From assembly GCA_016783885.1 (NCBI GenBank), contig JADHVR010000028.1:1-43383 (forward strand): a stretch of DNA of 43,383 nucleotides, in the 5' to 3' direction. Numbering within the stretch: the first letter of the stretch is position 1; the number at the start of each line of letters is the position of its first letter. The notes below the pieces were generated by a model, which was not told the origin of the DNA, did no database searches, and saw only the letters and a list, made by a program, of their open reading frames with translations. This DNA comes from Bacteroidales bacterium. GTDB lineage: Bacteria > Bacteroidota > Bacteroidia > Bacteroidales > JAADJA01. A program made the translations under genes and the position numbers. This document shows, one piece after another, positions 7,129-15,840 of this stretch.

Positions 7129-10100
7129 TTAATTCGGCACCTGTGAACTTGTACCTTCATTCGGTAACCAGAGATCATTTTTATCCTGGTTATTTGATTG
7201 AGTGTTTAAATTAAGGTCACCTCCAAGATAGCCGGACGCTCCTGCATCGGTTGACCATCCATTACCTTTATCATCAGCATTAATGGTTCCATCAGCGTTC
7301 ACATCGCCGGCAACCATACCCCATACATTAGTTTCAAGTTCAATATATCCTGCAGCGCCTCCATATACCTGTCCCGAGCCTGTTGAGAAATCATAAGTTT
7401 CAACAGTGCCATCAACCGGATTTAATCCTGTTGCATTCATAATGCCAAGATGGTTTCTGTGCCAGATAACGATAAATAAGTTATTACTGATTGTAAGGTT
7501 AACATTTAAAGGTGTTGAACCGTTCAGGCTGACTACTTTTCCATCTGCCATAAGATATGCCGGATATTGTGCGATCATAGTTCCGCTACCGGCTCCGGCG
7601 GCACTGCTTGCATCTCTTAATTCAATCAGAACCCAATCAACTGCATAGTAAGGTATATATGTTATAGTATCGATTCCTGAATATTGCCATACAGGATTGT
7701 TGTTTCCGTAATAAGGTAAAGCCGGATCGAAAGGCTGGTAGAAAGGCAATAATCCATCACTTCTAAGATCATTTCCCATGCTGTCGTTTACGGTGTTGTA
7801 CGGACCTTCGAGAAAGACTTTTAAATCGAGCTTAAAGCCTCCGGTCATTATCTGATCATATCCGTTTGAGCCGGGAGAACCTCTGTCGCCGGTATCACCT
7901 GTATAAGTTGATTCTCTGAAAGTAGCATAAGTCCATTTTGTTCCGTCATTATTATCTTCTGAAGGGAAACCTGTAAATGTCATTGATGTTCCTGTTGGAT
8001 CAGGCCAAACAGGACCGCCGTCATATTCAACCCTGTCAACTTCCGTAACTCCGTCAGGAAGAAGCAAAACTACTTCGTCATCACTATTACCTAACGTAAA
8101 TCCGGTATATTCATAATCACAGGTATATCCTCCATTCGTTGCAGGGTCTGCATCTCTGCCTAACACAGCGAATCCATAAGAGGGAACGATCAATGTTCCT
8201 GAAATAATATGACTGTCCGTACCATCATCTTTGATTGTCCATCCATCCATATCCACAGCACTTCCTGTATTATTAAACACTTCAAACCATTCACCATAAG
8301 TATCACTAACCGCAGCAGGATTTTGCATTATCTCCGTGATAATAATATCAGGAACAGAAAATTCAATAACATTAAAAGGATCGCTTGTCCCGGATGCTAA
8401 ACCGAAAAGATTATCATCATTCGCAGTAATGGTAACATTTGTTCCTGTAGGTGCCATTTGAACACCTGTAACTGTTACCTCACCGGTTCCGGCAGCTATG
8501 ATGCCTGTTGTTGTTGTTCCGCCAACAAATCCAACAGTTCCCAAATCACCGCCATTAGTAGTAAAAGTAAAATTAACATTTGATGTAACAAAAGCAGGGT
8601 CTCCTGCAGCATCCTGTGCTTGTACAATAACTTCAAAATCTACATTCTCATAAGGATGAACGCCCCCGTTTACACTAATTACTGCTAATTGAGTTGCAGG
8701 GTTTGAACTGCCTTCTATATCAAGTTGATTACGAGGATTTATTCTGTAATACGGACCGCTATAATTCCAGTCAATTACACCTGTTATAGACGGATAAGTA
8801 GCTCCGACAGAAAGCGTAATATTGTTTAAGTGATAATCAACATTATCACCAATGTTAAAAACATAGGTGGCTTTTGAGTCAGACCAGCTACCCCAATATG
8901 AATAGGTTCCGGCTGAATCAACAGTGAAATTTTCGATCTTTACCAATTGTCCTTCCCAGGGTTCTGCCGGGTCAGTATCAGCGCCTATCGTATATTCAAT
9001 ATCCGATCCATTGATTACAGATGGCCCGTAAGGAGTGTTGCCGGTTGTAATCTTAGTAATTAAACCCGGATTCACTAATTCAGAAAGGTTGTTATAGGGA
9101 CTTCTTTCAGCATAAAATAAAATTTCATCACCAACTGCAACTTCACCATAAAAACTATAATTATAGATTAAAATTCCATTATACTGCCCGGCAGCATCAC
9201 TTACCCAAACACTGTTATTATCATCATTAGCAGAAACAATTCCGTGGAAAGTAGCTGTGTAACCATCGCTCATAGTCCCTGTCGGGTTATTTGTATTAGT
9301 ATAATAGATGGGCATAATTCCGGCATAAAAATCAAAATCGGTTCCGTTACCATCATCAGCAATATTATCTAAAGTAATATCACCTACCATAGGAGGATTT
9401 GCACCTGACAAATGAACAATTTTAGCATCACTGCCATCAATAGTGGCTGAAGAAAAAACTGTGTACGCAGTTCCAGTAAGGTAGTAATCGCCAGGATCAA
9501 CGGTTGTAATATTTTTGTCATAAACTACATCCATAGCATCAGAGCTAATAGAATATGCATTTACAATAACAGGTGGTAAACCACTTAAATCTTCAAAAAC
9601 AGCATCATCAACATAAACTGTAGCGGTACCGGGCCATCCGGAAACATCGTATACTCGTATTTCCGCTGAAGCTTCTACAGCTAATGCAGGAGCCTGAACA
9701 CTTCCTGATGATAAAAGTTGCCATTCAGCCATATCTACTGAATACGGGTCAGCAACCGCTGGATAAACTTGCGAGCCTGTCGCATCCCACCATCTTAAGT
9801 ATATCCTTGCTCTTCCACCTGGATCATTGTCATAAACCCAAAAGGAAAACTCATAACTATTGCCTGCAGTTATAGGTATGTCAATTTGCTGCAAATAACG
9901 AGTGCTGGTTGTAGTCCAGGTAATCTTAGCAGAATAAGTTCCGCCATGAATTGTAGTTGCTTCTTGTTCTGCTGTCATACTTGTCCCGGATAATGACCAA
10001 TCATCCGGAGGACCTCCTGCGCCATTAACAGTCCAGTCTTCAAAACCCGGATTAGTCAGCATATTCTGTGCCTGGGCTGTCCGGTTGTTGGCAATAACAA

Positions 10101-10140
10101 AAACCACTGCCGTTAGTAAAAGTAAAATCGTTTTTTTCAT
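7129..10140 (-). CDS. Large secreted protein with lamin-tail domain and dockerin-like C-terminus
   Basis: The 1003-residue protein starts with a signal peptide (about 1-25, ending TAQAQ). A carbohydrate-binding-like jelly roll follows (26-185, NMLTNPGFEDW to VYVDDAVFEDL). Then come a Big/SwmB-like segment (about 187-275), an OB-fold/DUF5689-like region (about 280-475, YTATFHGIVSAND, NPRNQLDI), an Ig-like module (485-590) and a lamin-tail domain (597-725, DIIITEIMQNP, GEWFEVFNNTG). A Bacteroidota-typical C-terminal domain ends it (about 765-925, LKVFLEGPYN, VIWHRNHLG). The last 60 residues carry two Ca-loop-like motifs, GDVNADGTINADD and GDLNLNTQSNNQDKND, and end SSQVPN. No classical T9SS type A tail is visible. 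It is probably a surface-exposed or extracellular binding protein; no catalytic residues are identifiable. Confidence 0.85.
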   Translation of the reverse strand: MKKTILLLLTAVVFVIANNRTAQAQNMLTNPGFEDWTVNGAGGPPDDWSLSGTSMTAEQEATTIHGGTYSAKITWTTTSTRYLQQIDIPITAGNSYEFSFWVYDNDPGGRARIYLRWWDATGSQVYPAVADPYSVDMAEWQLLSSGSVQAPALAVEASAEIRVYDVSGWPGTATVYVDDAVFEDLSGLPPVIVNAYSISSDAMDVVYDKNITTVDPGDYYLTGTAYTVFSSATIDGSDAKIVHLSGANPPMVGDITLDNIADDGNGTDFDFYAGIMPIYYTNTNNPTGTMSDGYTATFHGIVSANDDNNSVWVSDAAGQYNGILIYNYSFYGEVAVGDEILFYAERSPYNNLSELVNPGLITKITTGNTPYGPSVINGSDIEYTIGADTDPAEPWEGQLVKIENFTVDSAGTYSYWGSWSDSKATYVFNIGDNVDYHLNNITLSVGATYPSITGVIDWNYSGPYYRINPRNQLDIEGSSNPATQLAVISVNGGVHPYENVDFEVIVQAQDAAGDPAFVTSNVNFTFTTNGGDLGTVGFVGGTTTTGIIAAGTGEVTVTGVQMAPTGTNVTITANDDNLFGLASGTSDPFNVIEFSVPDIIITEIMQNPAAVSDTYGEWFEVFNNTGSAVDMDGWTIKDDGTDSHIISGTLIVPSYGFAVLGRDADPATNGGYTCDYEYTGFTLGNSDDEVVLLLPDGVTEVDRVEYDGGPVWPDPTGTSMTFTGFPSEDNNDGTKWTYATFRESTYTGDTGDRGSPGSNGYDQIMTGGFKLDLKVFLEGPYNTVNDSMGNDLRSDGLLPFYQPFDPALPYYGNNNPVWQYSGIDTITYIPYYAVDWVLIELRDASSAAGAGSGTMIAQYPAYLMADGKVVSLNGSTPLNVNLTISNNLFIVIWHRNHLGIMNATGLNPVDGTVETYDFSTGSGQVYGGAAGYIELETNVWGMVAGDVNADGTINADDKGNGWSTDAGASGYLGGDLNLNTQSNNQDKNDLWLPNEGTSSQVPN

Positions 10141-10383
10141 GATAATTAATTTTTTATTTGTTAATAATTCATTCAGATTATAGATATAGAAATTATTATT
10201 CGGAAGAAGATTATTTTAATCCTTTCGTACTGAATAACTTTAGAATATTTATAAAGCATCGGTTAATATACTTTCATTTGATTCAAAAAAACCCAAAAAG
10301 GGAAGCAAATGTAAAAAATTTTACTGTTATTATTAAAAAATATTTATGAACAATTTTTGTTTAATAGTTTATTAAATTATATT

Positions 10384-10517
10384 AATAGTTCGGTAATTTT
10401 TTGTTCGCGCAAAGGCGCAAAGATCGCAATGCTTTGATATGTAATGATTTAAATAAATTATGCATTAACTTACAAATGTGTAGCGATCAATGAATTAGAA
10501 TTTATTACCGAACTATT
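10384..10517. repeat. 13-bp inverted repeat flanking 108 bp upstream of nikR
   Basis: AATAGTTCGGTAA (10384-10396) and its exact reverse complement TTACCGAACTATT (10505-10517) enclose 108 bp containing a GCGCAAAGGCGC tract. The right arm ends 24 nt before the nikR -10-type element. It may be a two-site operator for a looping regulator or a miniature transposable element. It does not match the E. coli GTATGA-N16-TCATAC NikR box. Confidence 0.6.
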
Positions 10518-10541
10518 GTTATATAAATTGAAAATAAATTT

Positions 10542-10549
10542 TAATTTTG
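10542..10549 (+). promoter_or_regulatory. -10-type element upstream of nikR
   Basis: TAATTTTG matches TANNTTTG perfectly, 27 nt before the nikR ATG. The nearest TTG (10516-10518) is 23 nt upstream, longer than the usual 19-20, and it overlaps the right arm of the inverted repeat. Confidence 0.4.
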
Positions 10550-10576
10550 TAACACGAATAATTTTAAAGTAACACA

Positions 10577-10978
10577 ATGCAAGTAAAACGTTTCGGAGTA
10601 TCATTAGAGAAAGAACTGCTAACAGAATTAGACAGGCTTGTTAGTAAACATAAGTTTCCTAACCGTTCGCAGGCAATCAGGTTTCTTATAAAAAAATATT
10701 CAGTTGAAGATGAATGGGTAGAAAACAGAGAGGTTGCCGGTGCAATAGTTTTGGTTTACGATCATCATAAACGCGAACTGCAAACGCAGTCAACCGATAT
10801 ACAGCACGACTATCATCATCTGATCTTATCGGTGCAGCACGTGCACCTCGACCATAGTAACTGCCTTGAAACAATTGCAGTTAAAGGCAATGCCAGGGAA
10901 CTGAAGGACCTGGCAAACAAGCTTATTGCCATTAAAGGTGTAAAACATGGCGAGTTAGTTATGACTGCTAAGAAATAG
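10577..10978 (+). CDS. nikR: NikR-type nickel-responsive ribbon-helix-helix repressor
   Basis: The 133-residue protein has an N-terminal ribbon-helix-helix DNA-binding domain ([25 protein letters not shown]) and a C-terminal ACT-like nickel-binding domain. The E. coli ligands H76, H87, H89 and C95 align with H77, H88, H90 and C96 here ([11 protein letters not shown]). All four are present, so nickel sensing is likely intact. NikR tetramers bind operators when loaded with Ni2+ and usually repress uptake genes. The gene is 26 bp upstream of a His-rich membrane transporter on the same strand, probably one operon, with autoregulation possible through the upstream inverted repeat. Confidence 0.93.
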   Translation: MQVKRFGVSLEKELLTELDRLVSKHKFPNRSQAIRFLIKKYSVEDEWVENREVAGAIVLVYDHHKRELQTQSTDIQHDYHHLILSVQHVHLDHSNCLETIAVKGNARELKDLANKLIAIKGVKHGELVMTAKK

Positions 10979-11004
10979 GAATTGAAGAATTAAAAATTTG
11001 ATAT

Positions 11005-11706
11005 ATGTCAAACGAACTCATAATATTAACCGGAACAGCAGCTTCCATTGGTTTCTTTCATACTTTGTTAGGGCCCGATCATTATCTGCCTTTTATTTTT
11101 ATGGCAAAAGCCCGGAAATGGTCAATGTTTAAAACTACTTGGGTTACAATTGCCTGTGGTATCGGGCATGTGGGAAGCTCAATTGTTCTGGGATCAATCG
11201 GGATCATTTTTGGAATAGCCGTAGGGAACCTTGAAATATTTGAAGGTGTTCGCGGTGATATAGCAGCATGGGCGTTTGTTTTGTTCGGTCTGATTTATTT
11301 TATCTGGGGATTAAGAAGAGCTATTATAAATAAACCACATAAGCACAGGCATATTCATAAGAACGGGTCCATTCACGTACATGAACATACCCACATTAAT
11401 GATCACGATCATGTTCATAAAACAAATATAACTCCGTGGATATTGTTTACCATTTTTGTTCTTGGTCCATGTGAGCCATTAATTCCTTTCCTGATGTATC
11501 CTGCAGTGGAAAGCAGTACAGCAGGATTAGTTTTAATAAGCCTGGTTTTTGGTCTGGTAACTATTGCAACCATGCTGGGAGTTGTATTACTGGCAACTTA
11601 TGGGTTTAATTTTGTCAGGTTTGGAAAACTGGAAAGGTATTCACATGCTTTGGCCGGGGCTATTATTTTATTAAGTGGGATTGGGATTTTGTTTTTGGGA
11701 TTATAA
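11005..11706 (+). CDS. His-rich membrane transporter, UreH/NicO-like (probable nickel or cobalt)
   Basis: The 233-residue integral membrane protein has about six predicted helices. Helix 1 carries H19...D25-H26 (HTLLGPDH), comparable to the HX4-5DH metal signature of NiCoT/UreH/RcnA-like transporters. A cytoplasmic or periplasmic loop at 112-138 holds 11 His in 27 residues (HKHRHIH, HVHEHTH, DHDHVH), typical of nickel/cobalt handling. A second conserved motif, GPCEPLIPFLMYP, opens the fourth helix. Co-transcription with nikR supports nickel as substrate. Direction (uptake or efflux) cannot be read from the sequence. No urease or hydrogenase genes are visible nearby. The last 44 bp overlap the end of the convergent lipoprotein gene. 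Confidence 0.85.
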   Translation: MSNELIILTGTAASIGFFHTLLGPDHYLPFIFMAKARKWSMFKTTWVTIACGIGHVGSSIVLGSIGIIFGIAVGNLEIFEGVRGDIAAWAFVLFGLIYFIWGLRRAIINKPHKHRHIHKNGSIHVHEHTHINDHDHVHKTNITPWILFTIFVLGPCEPLIPFLMYPAVESSTAGLVLISLVFGLVTIATMLGVVLLATYGFNFVRFGKLERYSHALAGAIILLSGIGILFLGL

Positions 11707-13195
11707 ACTCGTAAGCCCCCAAATCAGGTTTGTCCTCCAGGATTCGGGAATTGCCATTCAGATCAATCGTAATATCTAATTCAGATGAATCGATGACTTC
11801 CATACTTCCCGTATCAATAGCGGGAGAAAGTGTATCCAATTGGTAATCATTGACTAAATAATCTACAAATTTCGGGTCTGTATTTTTCAAACAATCAAAA
11901 TAAAAATTTGGGTCGGAAATATCTGATTGTGTCTTTAAAATACAATGGTCAAATTTATAATTGAACTCAGCCTGATTATCCTTTGCAAGAAGAATTTCTT
12001 CCTCAACATTACCATAAATAATGCAATTTCCGAAATAAGCATTTTCAAGATCGCCAAGTAATGTAACAAGGTTTCCATTGGCATCCTGTACAATAAGGTG
12101 ATTACTTAAAATAAAGGACGGGTCCAGCCTAACGGAATGGCTCCAGTAATTAGCAAAAGTGCATTGCCTAAAATCGTAATATCCTCCTGTTGAAATGAAT
12201 AAAGTATTTTCGGCACAATTAGCAAAAACACTATTGGCTGAAATCACCCGGTAAGCAATAGTGAACAATCCCCAGCGGCTCATATTTTTGATGATTGTAT
12301 TATTTAAAATTAAAAAATTAGACATTGTTTCATCCGGAATAAGTGTTTCTGCCTGTATCCCGATAAATCCATTTTTAATAACAGCATAGTTAAACTCATT
12401 ATTCACACTGCCTTCATTTATCCAAATTCTGTCCCATTGTCCGGGCAAATCACGGAATTCATATTCGAGCCTGTCGCCCTGAAAAGTTACGACACTGTCT
12501 TTTTCTCCGTTTACATGGATGGAGCCGCCCCTGTAAATCCACAATCCCGAATTTTGATGAAAATGGATGTCAACACCAGGTCCGATATTCAAAACTCCTG
12601 CCGAATCAACTACAGCCCAGTTATAAATTACATAAGGTTTGTCGTCTTCCCAGGTAACTGTTTCATTTTCACCTGCAACAATGATGTATGGATAACTTAA
12701 TCCTTCAATATACTTGTTACCCACAAAATAATGAGCATCCTGTCCCCATGCCACAAGATCAACATCCTGAAGGTTACCGTTGGTTTCAAATATGATTGAA
12801 TCCGAAATTATTAGCGGAGAATTATGGCTCGTAGGATCAACTGTTACTTTTACGAAAATATACAAGCTGTCATCTTTAGCCAGTTCAATATCTGTTATTG
12901 AAACAACAGGTGTTCCGTCAATATTGATCTTGTATTGGGAATTAATTCCATTAGCCAGGAAAATACCGTTAATTTTTACTTTACTGTCATTCCGGTTATA
13001 AACTTTCAGGTAACGTGTTGTTGAGCCTACTGTTGTAAATACCGTATCAAAAGTGATAGTATCAGTTGAAAATTCTAATTTATATGATGGGTTTGTGCTG
13101 ACATCATCTTCTTTTTTACATGAGGAGAAGAAGAGGTAAATCAGTAAAAATGAAATAAAAGTATAAGGAATTAACTTTGATAGTTTAATCTTCAT
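11663..13195 (-). CDS. Right-handed beta-helix lipoprotein
   Basis: The 510-residue protein has a lipoprotein signal with the acylated Cys at C26 (LFFSSCKKEDD). A beta-sandwich-like segment follows (about 35-150, EFSTDTITFDTVFTT). A parallel beta-helix region occupies about 190-440 (GGSIHVNG, NNTIIKNMSRWG, NCIIYGN). Near the end, TLSPAIDTGS and PDLGAYEF resemble the choice-of-anchor Q ending of Bacteroidota pectate-lyase-fold proteins. No catalytic residues are evident. It may bind or process polysaccharide at the cell surface. It overlaps the convergent transporter gene by 44 bp at the 3' ends, and both frames look intact. Confidence 0.8.
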   Translation of the reverse strand: MKIKLSKLIPYTFISFLLIYLFFSSCKKEDDVSTNPSYKLEFSTDTITFDTVFTTVGSTTRYLKVYNRNDSKVKINGIFLANGINSQYKINIDGTPVVSITDIELAKDDSLYIFVKVTVDPTSHNSPLIISDSIIFETNGNLQDVDLVAWGQDAHYFVGNKYIEGLSYPYIIVAGENETVTWEDDKPYVIYNWAVVDSAGVLNIGPGVDIHFHQNSGLWIYRGGSIHVNGEKDSVVTFQGDRLEYEFRDLPGQWDRIWINEGSVNNEFNYAVIKNGFIGIQAETLIPDETMSNFLILNNTIIKNMSRWGLFTIAYRVISANSVFANCAENTLFISTGGYYDFRQCTFANYWSHSVRLDPSFILSNHLIVQDANGNLVTLLGDLENAYFGNCIIYGNVEEEILLAKDNQAEFNYKFDHCILKTQSDISDPNFYFDCLKNTDPKFVDYLVNDYQLDTLSPAIDTGSMEVIDSSELDITIDLNGNSRILEDKPDLGAYEFIIPKTKSQSHLIK

Positions 13196-13252
13196 CTTTG
13201 TAGAGAATTAAGAGTATTATACTAAAAACGGGATAAATTATTGCATTTTTTT

Positions 13253-13511
13253 GTCCCGTAGGGACTTAATATTTATAGAAAAAATAATCACAATAGAGTA
13301 CAAGTCCCGTTAGGGACGATATATTATTGAATGTCTTTTAAAATATACCGCTCATCATAATCAATATTAAATCTGTTTAACAATTCAAGATATTCCTCTC
13401 TGAATGTCTTCTTTTTATATTACGTCCCTATGGGACTTTGTTATGGGTGTATTTCATTTTCTATAAATATTAAGTCCCTAACGGGACAATCCCGAATCCC
13501 GAAACTTCGGG
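13253..13511. repeat. Cluster of GTCCC palindromes (REP-like)
   Basis: Four short palindromes occur: GTCCCGTAGGGAC (13253-13265), GTCCCGTTAGGGAC (13304-13317), GTCCCTATGGGAC (13424-13436) and GTCCCTAACGGGAC (13474-13487). The outer two extend into a ~30-bp inverted repeat (13253-13282 with 13457-13487, sharing the TTAATATTTATAGAAAA side). A fifth hairpin, CCCGAA-AC-TTCGGG, lies at 13498-13511. The arrangement is typical of REP elements around a REP-associated transposase. Confidence 0.8.
13324..13419 (-). pseudogene. C-terminal remnant of an IS200-like REP-associated transposase
   Basis: Between the second and third GTCCC palindromes, a minus-strand frame without a start encodes about 31 residues ending at the TAA at 13326-13324. 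It includes KKKTFREEYLELL and NIDYDERYIL. This resembles the C-terminal tail of Bacteroidota Y1/IS200-like REP-associated transposases, which end with a (F/Y)xEEYxxLLxxFxIxYDExYLF block. The catalytic HUH domain is absent. The position inside the REP cluster supports the identification. Confidence 0.55.
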
Positions 13512-13664
13512 ACGGGAAAAAGAAACAAATCAAAATGTACAAAACCTGTCCGTATGGATTTACCCCATTTGATTTATAGAACACCAATACACACTATTTT
13601 ATTGTTGAACTGTTTTGTAAACTCTGATATACTGCGTTTCAGAGTAAACCTCTTTTCTTCGGGT

Positions 13665-14429
13665 TTAACGGTATAAGCCGTCAGGATCTACCTGTTGCCT
13701 CAATATCCTGAGTTCTTCCGGTGTCGGAGGCTTGTTGGCTGTGATCTCATCTGCCATCAAAAGTTCAAAACCGGTATTTTCAATCACGTTTTCCATGCTG
13801 ACTCCGGGATTTAGACTGAGCAGTTTCATACGCTTTGTATGATCATCATAACCCATCACACATAGATTGGTTACCACACGGTATGGTCCCGTGTTAGCCG
13901 GAAGACCAGCCTCCTCCCTTGCACCAGGACCTGACAAATATCCGGGTGTTGTAATAAAATCAATTTTTTCTATAAAGCGTCTCTTGTCATGACGCATGAT
14001 AGCGATAGTACGCCAACAGCATGAGCCAACATCGTTGGCGCCTCCGCTGCCGGGCAGTCTTACTTTTGGGTTTTTATGATCACCGATGACAGTGGAGTTT
14101 AGGTTCCCATAACAATCGATCTGTGCTCCGCCCAGGAAACCAAATTCCACAAAGCCCCTTTGTGCGGTTTCCATAATATCGCAGATACCTGAGGCTGCGA
14201 TCGCTTTGTTGTATGTTCGCATATCTCCCACGGCAAGGGGAAGTTTTTCCAGTATGGCACCTGTTCCTCCGAATTCAAATATCGGAATAAGGTTCGGAGC
14301 GTGCATATTTTGTGCAAGGCTGGCAGCAAGCATAGGTATTCCTGTTCCGATAAATGCTGTCGTCCCGTCTTCCATCACCCTGGAAGCCAGGCATATTAAT
14401 AATTCTGAAGGTGAATATTGATTTGTCAT
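13665..14429 (-). CDS. CoA-transferase subunit B (glutaconate CoA-transferase-like)
   Basis: This 254-residue cytoplasmic protein is the beta subunit of a class I CoA-transferase. A glycine-rich start (AFIGTGIPMLAA) is followed by IFEFGGTGAI, where E52 occupies the position expected for the catalytic Glu (compare E(N/x)GxxG in class I enzymes). LPGSGGANDVGS and a GFLGGAQIDCYGN block match GctB/IpdB-like subunits. Its start overlaps the stop of the upstream alpha-subunit gene by 4 bp (ATGA), giving translational coupling. Substrate is not certain: glutaconate, another dicarboxylate, or a ring-cleavage acyl-CoA as in IpdAB are all possible. Confidence 0.88.
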   Translation of the reverse strand: MTNQYSPSELLICLASRVMEDGTTAFIGTGIPMLAASLAQNMHAPNLIPIFEFGGTGAILEKLPLAVGDMRTYNKAIAASGICDIMETAQRGFVEFGFLGGAQIDCYGNLNSTVIGDHKNPKVRLPGSGGANDVGSCCWRTIAIMRHDKRRFIEKIDFITTPGYLSGPGAREEAGLPANTGPYRVVTNLCVMGYDDHTKRMKLLSLNPGVSMENVIENTGFELLMADEITANKPPTPEELRILRQQVDPDGLYR

Positions 14430-15418
14430 AGTAATACTTCCTTTAATGAGATTTCTTTTAAACGTTGTGTGCCGATTTTTTCTATAAGAGATTTATGGTC
14501 GGGAATGTCAAGCACCCATTCCTTCATATACTCATCTGTCGCATCCGGGGACTGTTGCTTTTCAATAAACATCTTGTAGTGTGTTTCATCACGTTCATAA
14601 AGCCCGTTCATTTCTCCTGGCCAGGAGCCGTAAGGAGCATGAACCACAGCATCAACAAGGTAATAAGGTATAATGGTTCTGTCGGGGTGTTCCCTGATCT
14701 CCTCTGTTTTAACGATCTGTTCCGTACTGATTATAAGATGTTTGCAAGCCCGTGCCATTTCAAATGCAAAACCACTAATACCGTCGATCTGGCAATTGCC
14801 ATGAATGTCGGCACGGTTTACATGTATAAATCCTACATCAAGCACTAAGGCAGGCAACAATGCAACTTTCTTCCCTGTAAAGGGACACTCAATTACTTTC
14901 GCAGAGGATTTCCGGAGTGTATCTGTGCCTAACATGCATCGCGTAGGGACAAAAGGAACTCCCATGCTTGCCGCTTTAAACCTCCAGGTGAGGCAGGCGT
15001 TCGACCATTCAACGATATTCGTAACAGAGCCGGATTCGACCCTGCGCCTGAGAAGTTGAGAAACACCATATACCTCAAGCCCGATATAAGTGAAATCAAT
15101 CTCCCTGACCATATCCCTGGCAAATAAAAGATCAAGTTCATAAACTCCCTGTCCGGCAACCCGGAAATCTTTTTTCCCTGACCTGACCAAAGCTCTTGTC
15201 AGGCTGACCGGACAACGTACTGTGCCATAAAGTTCAAATCCAAGGTAATCTCCATCTTTGACAAATCTATCAATAGCTTCTTCCTCAGTCATTGTTTTGT
15301 TAATAAGAGATTTGGATTTATGCCTGTTGTGCTCGCGAAAACTATCCAGGTCAACCGGTTGGATCAATGGAGCTTCGCCTTCAAAAACAATTGGGATACA
15401 CTTTGAATTTTTATTCAT
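14426..15418 (-). CDS. CoA-transferase subunit A (glutaconate CoA-transferase-like)
   Basis: This 330-residue alpha subunit is encoded directly upstream of, and overlapping, the beta subunit. The recognisable core starts near residue 42 (MTEEEAIDRFVKDGDYLGF) and includes HVNRADIHGN and the CKHLIISTEQIV segment characteristic of GctA/IpdA-like proteins. About 40 residues precede the core, a longer N-terminus than typical GctA. The two subunits would move CoA between acyl-CoA and a free carboxylate, as in glutamate or other amino-acid fermentation. A TAGTTTTG element (minus strand 15463-15456) about 38 nt upstream of the ATG fits the -10 pattern, with no obvious -33. Confidence 0.88.
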   Translation of the reverse strand: MNKNSKCIPIVFEGEAPLIQPVDLDSFREHNRHKSKSLINKTMTEEEAIDRFVKDGDYLGFELYGTVRCPVSLTRALVRSGKKDFRVAGQGVYELDLLFARDMVREIDFTYIGLEVYGVSQLLRRRVESGSVTNIVEWSNACLTWRFKAASMGVPFVPTRCMLGTDTLRKSSAKVIECPFTGKKVALLPALVLDVGFIHVNRADIHGNCQIDGISGFAFEMARACKHLIISTEQIVKTEEIREHPDRTIIPYYLVDAVVHAPYGSWPGEMNGLYERDETHYKMFIEKQQSPDATDEYMKEWVLDIPDHKSLIEKIGTQRLKEISLKEVLL

Positions 15419-15503
15419 AGGTGATAATTTAATTAAAGCATAATATTGAACTTTTCAAAACTACTTAATATTTTAATATGGTAATATAATTTAAAAAAAA
15501 TTT

Positions 15504-15566
15504 CACCACAGATTACTCAGATTTTCACAGATTCGTTTCTATGTTTTTCTGTGCCAATCTGTGGTG
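15504..15566. repeat. Inverted repeat CACCACAGATT / AATCTGTGGTG
   Basis: CACCACAGATT (15504-15514) and AATCTGTGGTG (15556-15566) are exact inverted copies 41 bp apart. The ATCTGTGGTG word recurs at the end of each downstream 118-bp repeat. It is an intergenic palindromic element with no T-run, so probably not a terminator. Confidence 0.7.
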
Positions 15567-15574
15567 TTATTTTT

Positions 15575-15810
15575 ATTACCCGGGCTTTTTCGGATTTAGA
15601 TGCAGGAATTAGAACAGCTAATCCGAAAGAGCAGACAGATTCGTTTTTTATTTTATTTGTGTTAATCTGTGTTTATCTGTGGTGTTATTTTTATTACCCG
15701 GGCTTTTTCGGATTTAGATGCAGGAATTAGAACAGCTAATCCGAAAGAGCAGACAGATTCGTTTTTTATTTTATTTGTGTTAATCTGTGTTTATCTGTGG
15801 TGCTATTTTT
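15575..15810. repeat. 118-bp tandem duplication with internal palindrome
   Basis: The block 15575-15692 is repeated almost exactly at 15693-15810. Each copy contains a palindrome-like core (15585-15632 and 15703-15750) with arms CTTTTTCGGATT and AATCCGAAAGAG, followed by an AT-rich part and the ATCTGTGGTG word. A diverged inverted copy of the core is at 37737-37783, so this is a dispersed intergenic repeat. No ORF is present. Confidence 0.85.
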
Positions 15811-15840
15811 TTAGCCTACTCTAGCACTGAACCCGAAACT

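Noticed and set aside
10158-10349. 63-codon frame upstream of nikR
   Set aside because: AT-rich composition, no family resemblance and no ribosome binding or promoter signal; looks like chance.
14465-14848. 127-codon plus-strand frame inside the CoA-transferase alpha gene
   Set aside because: It is antisense to a well-supported gene and has no recognisable features.
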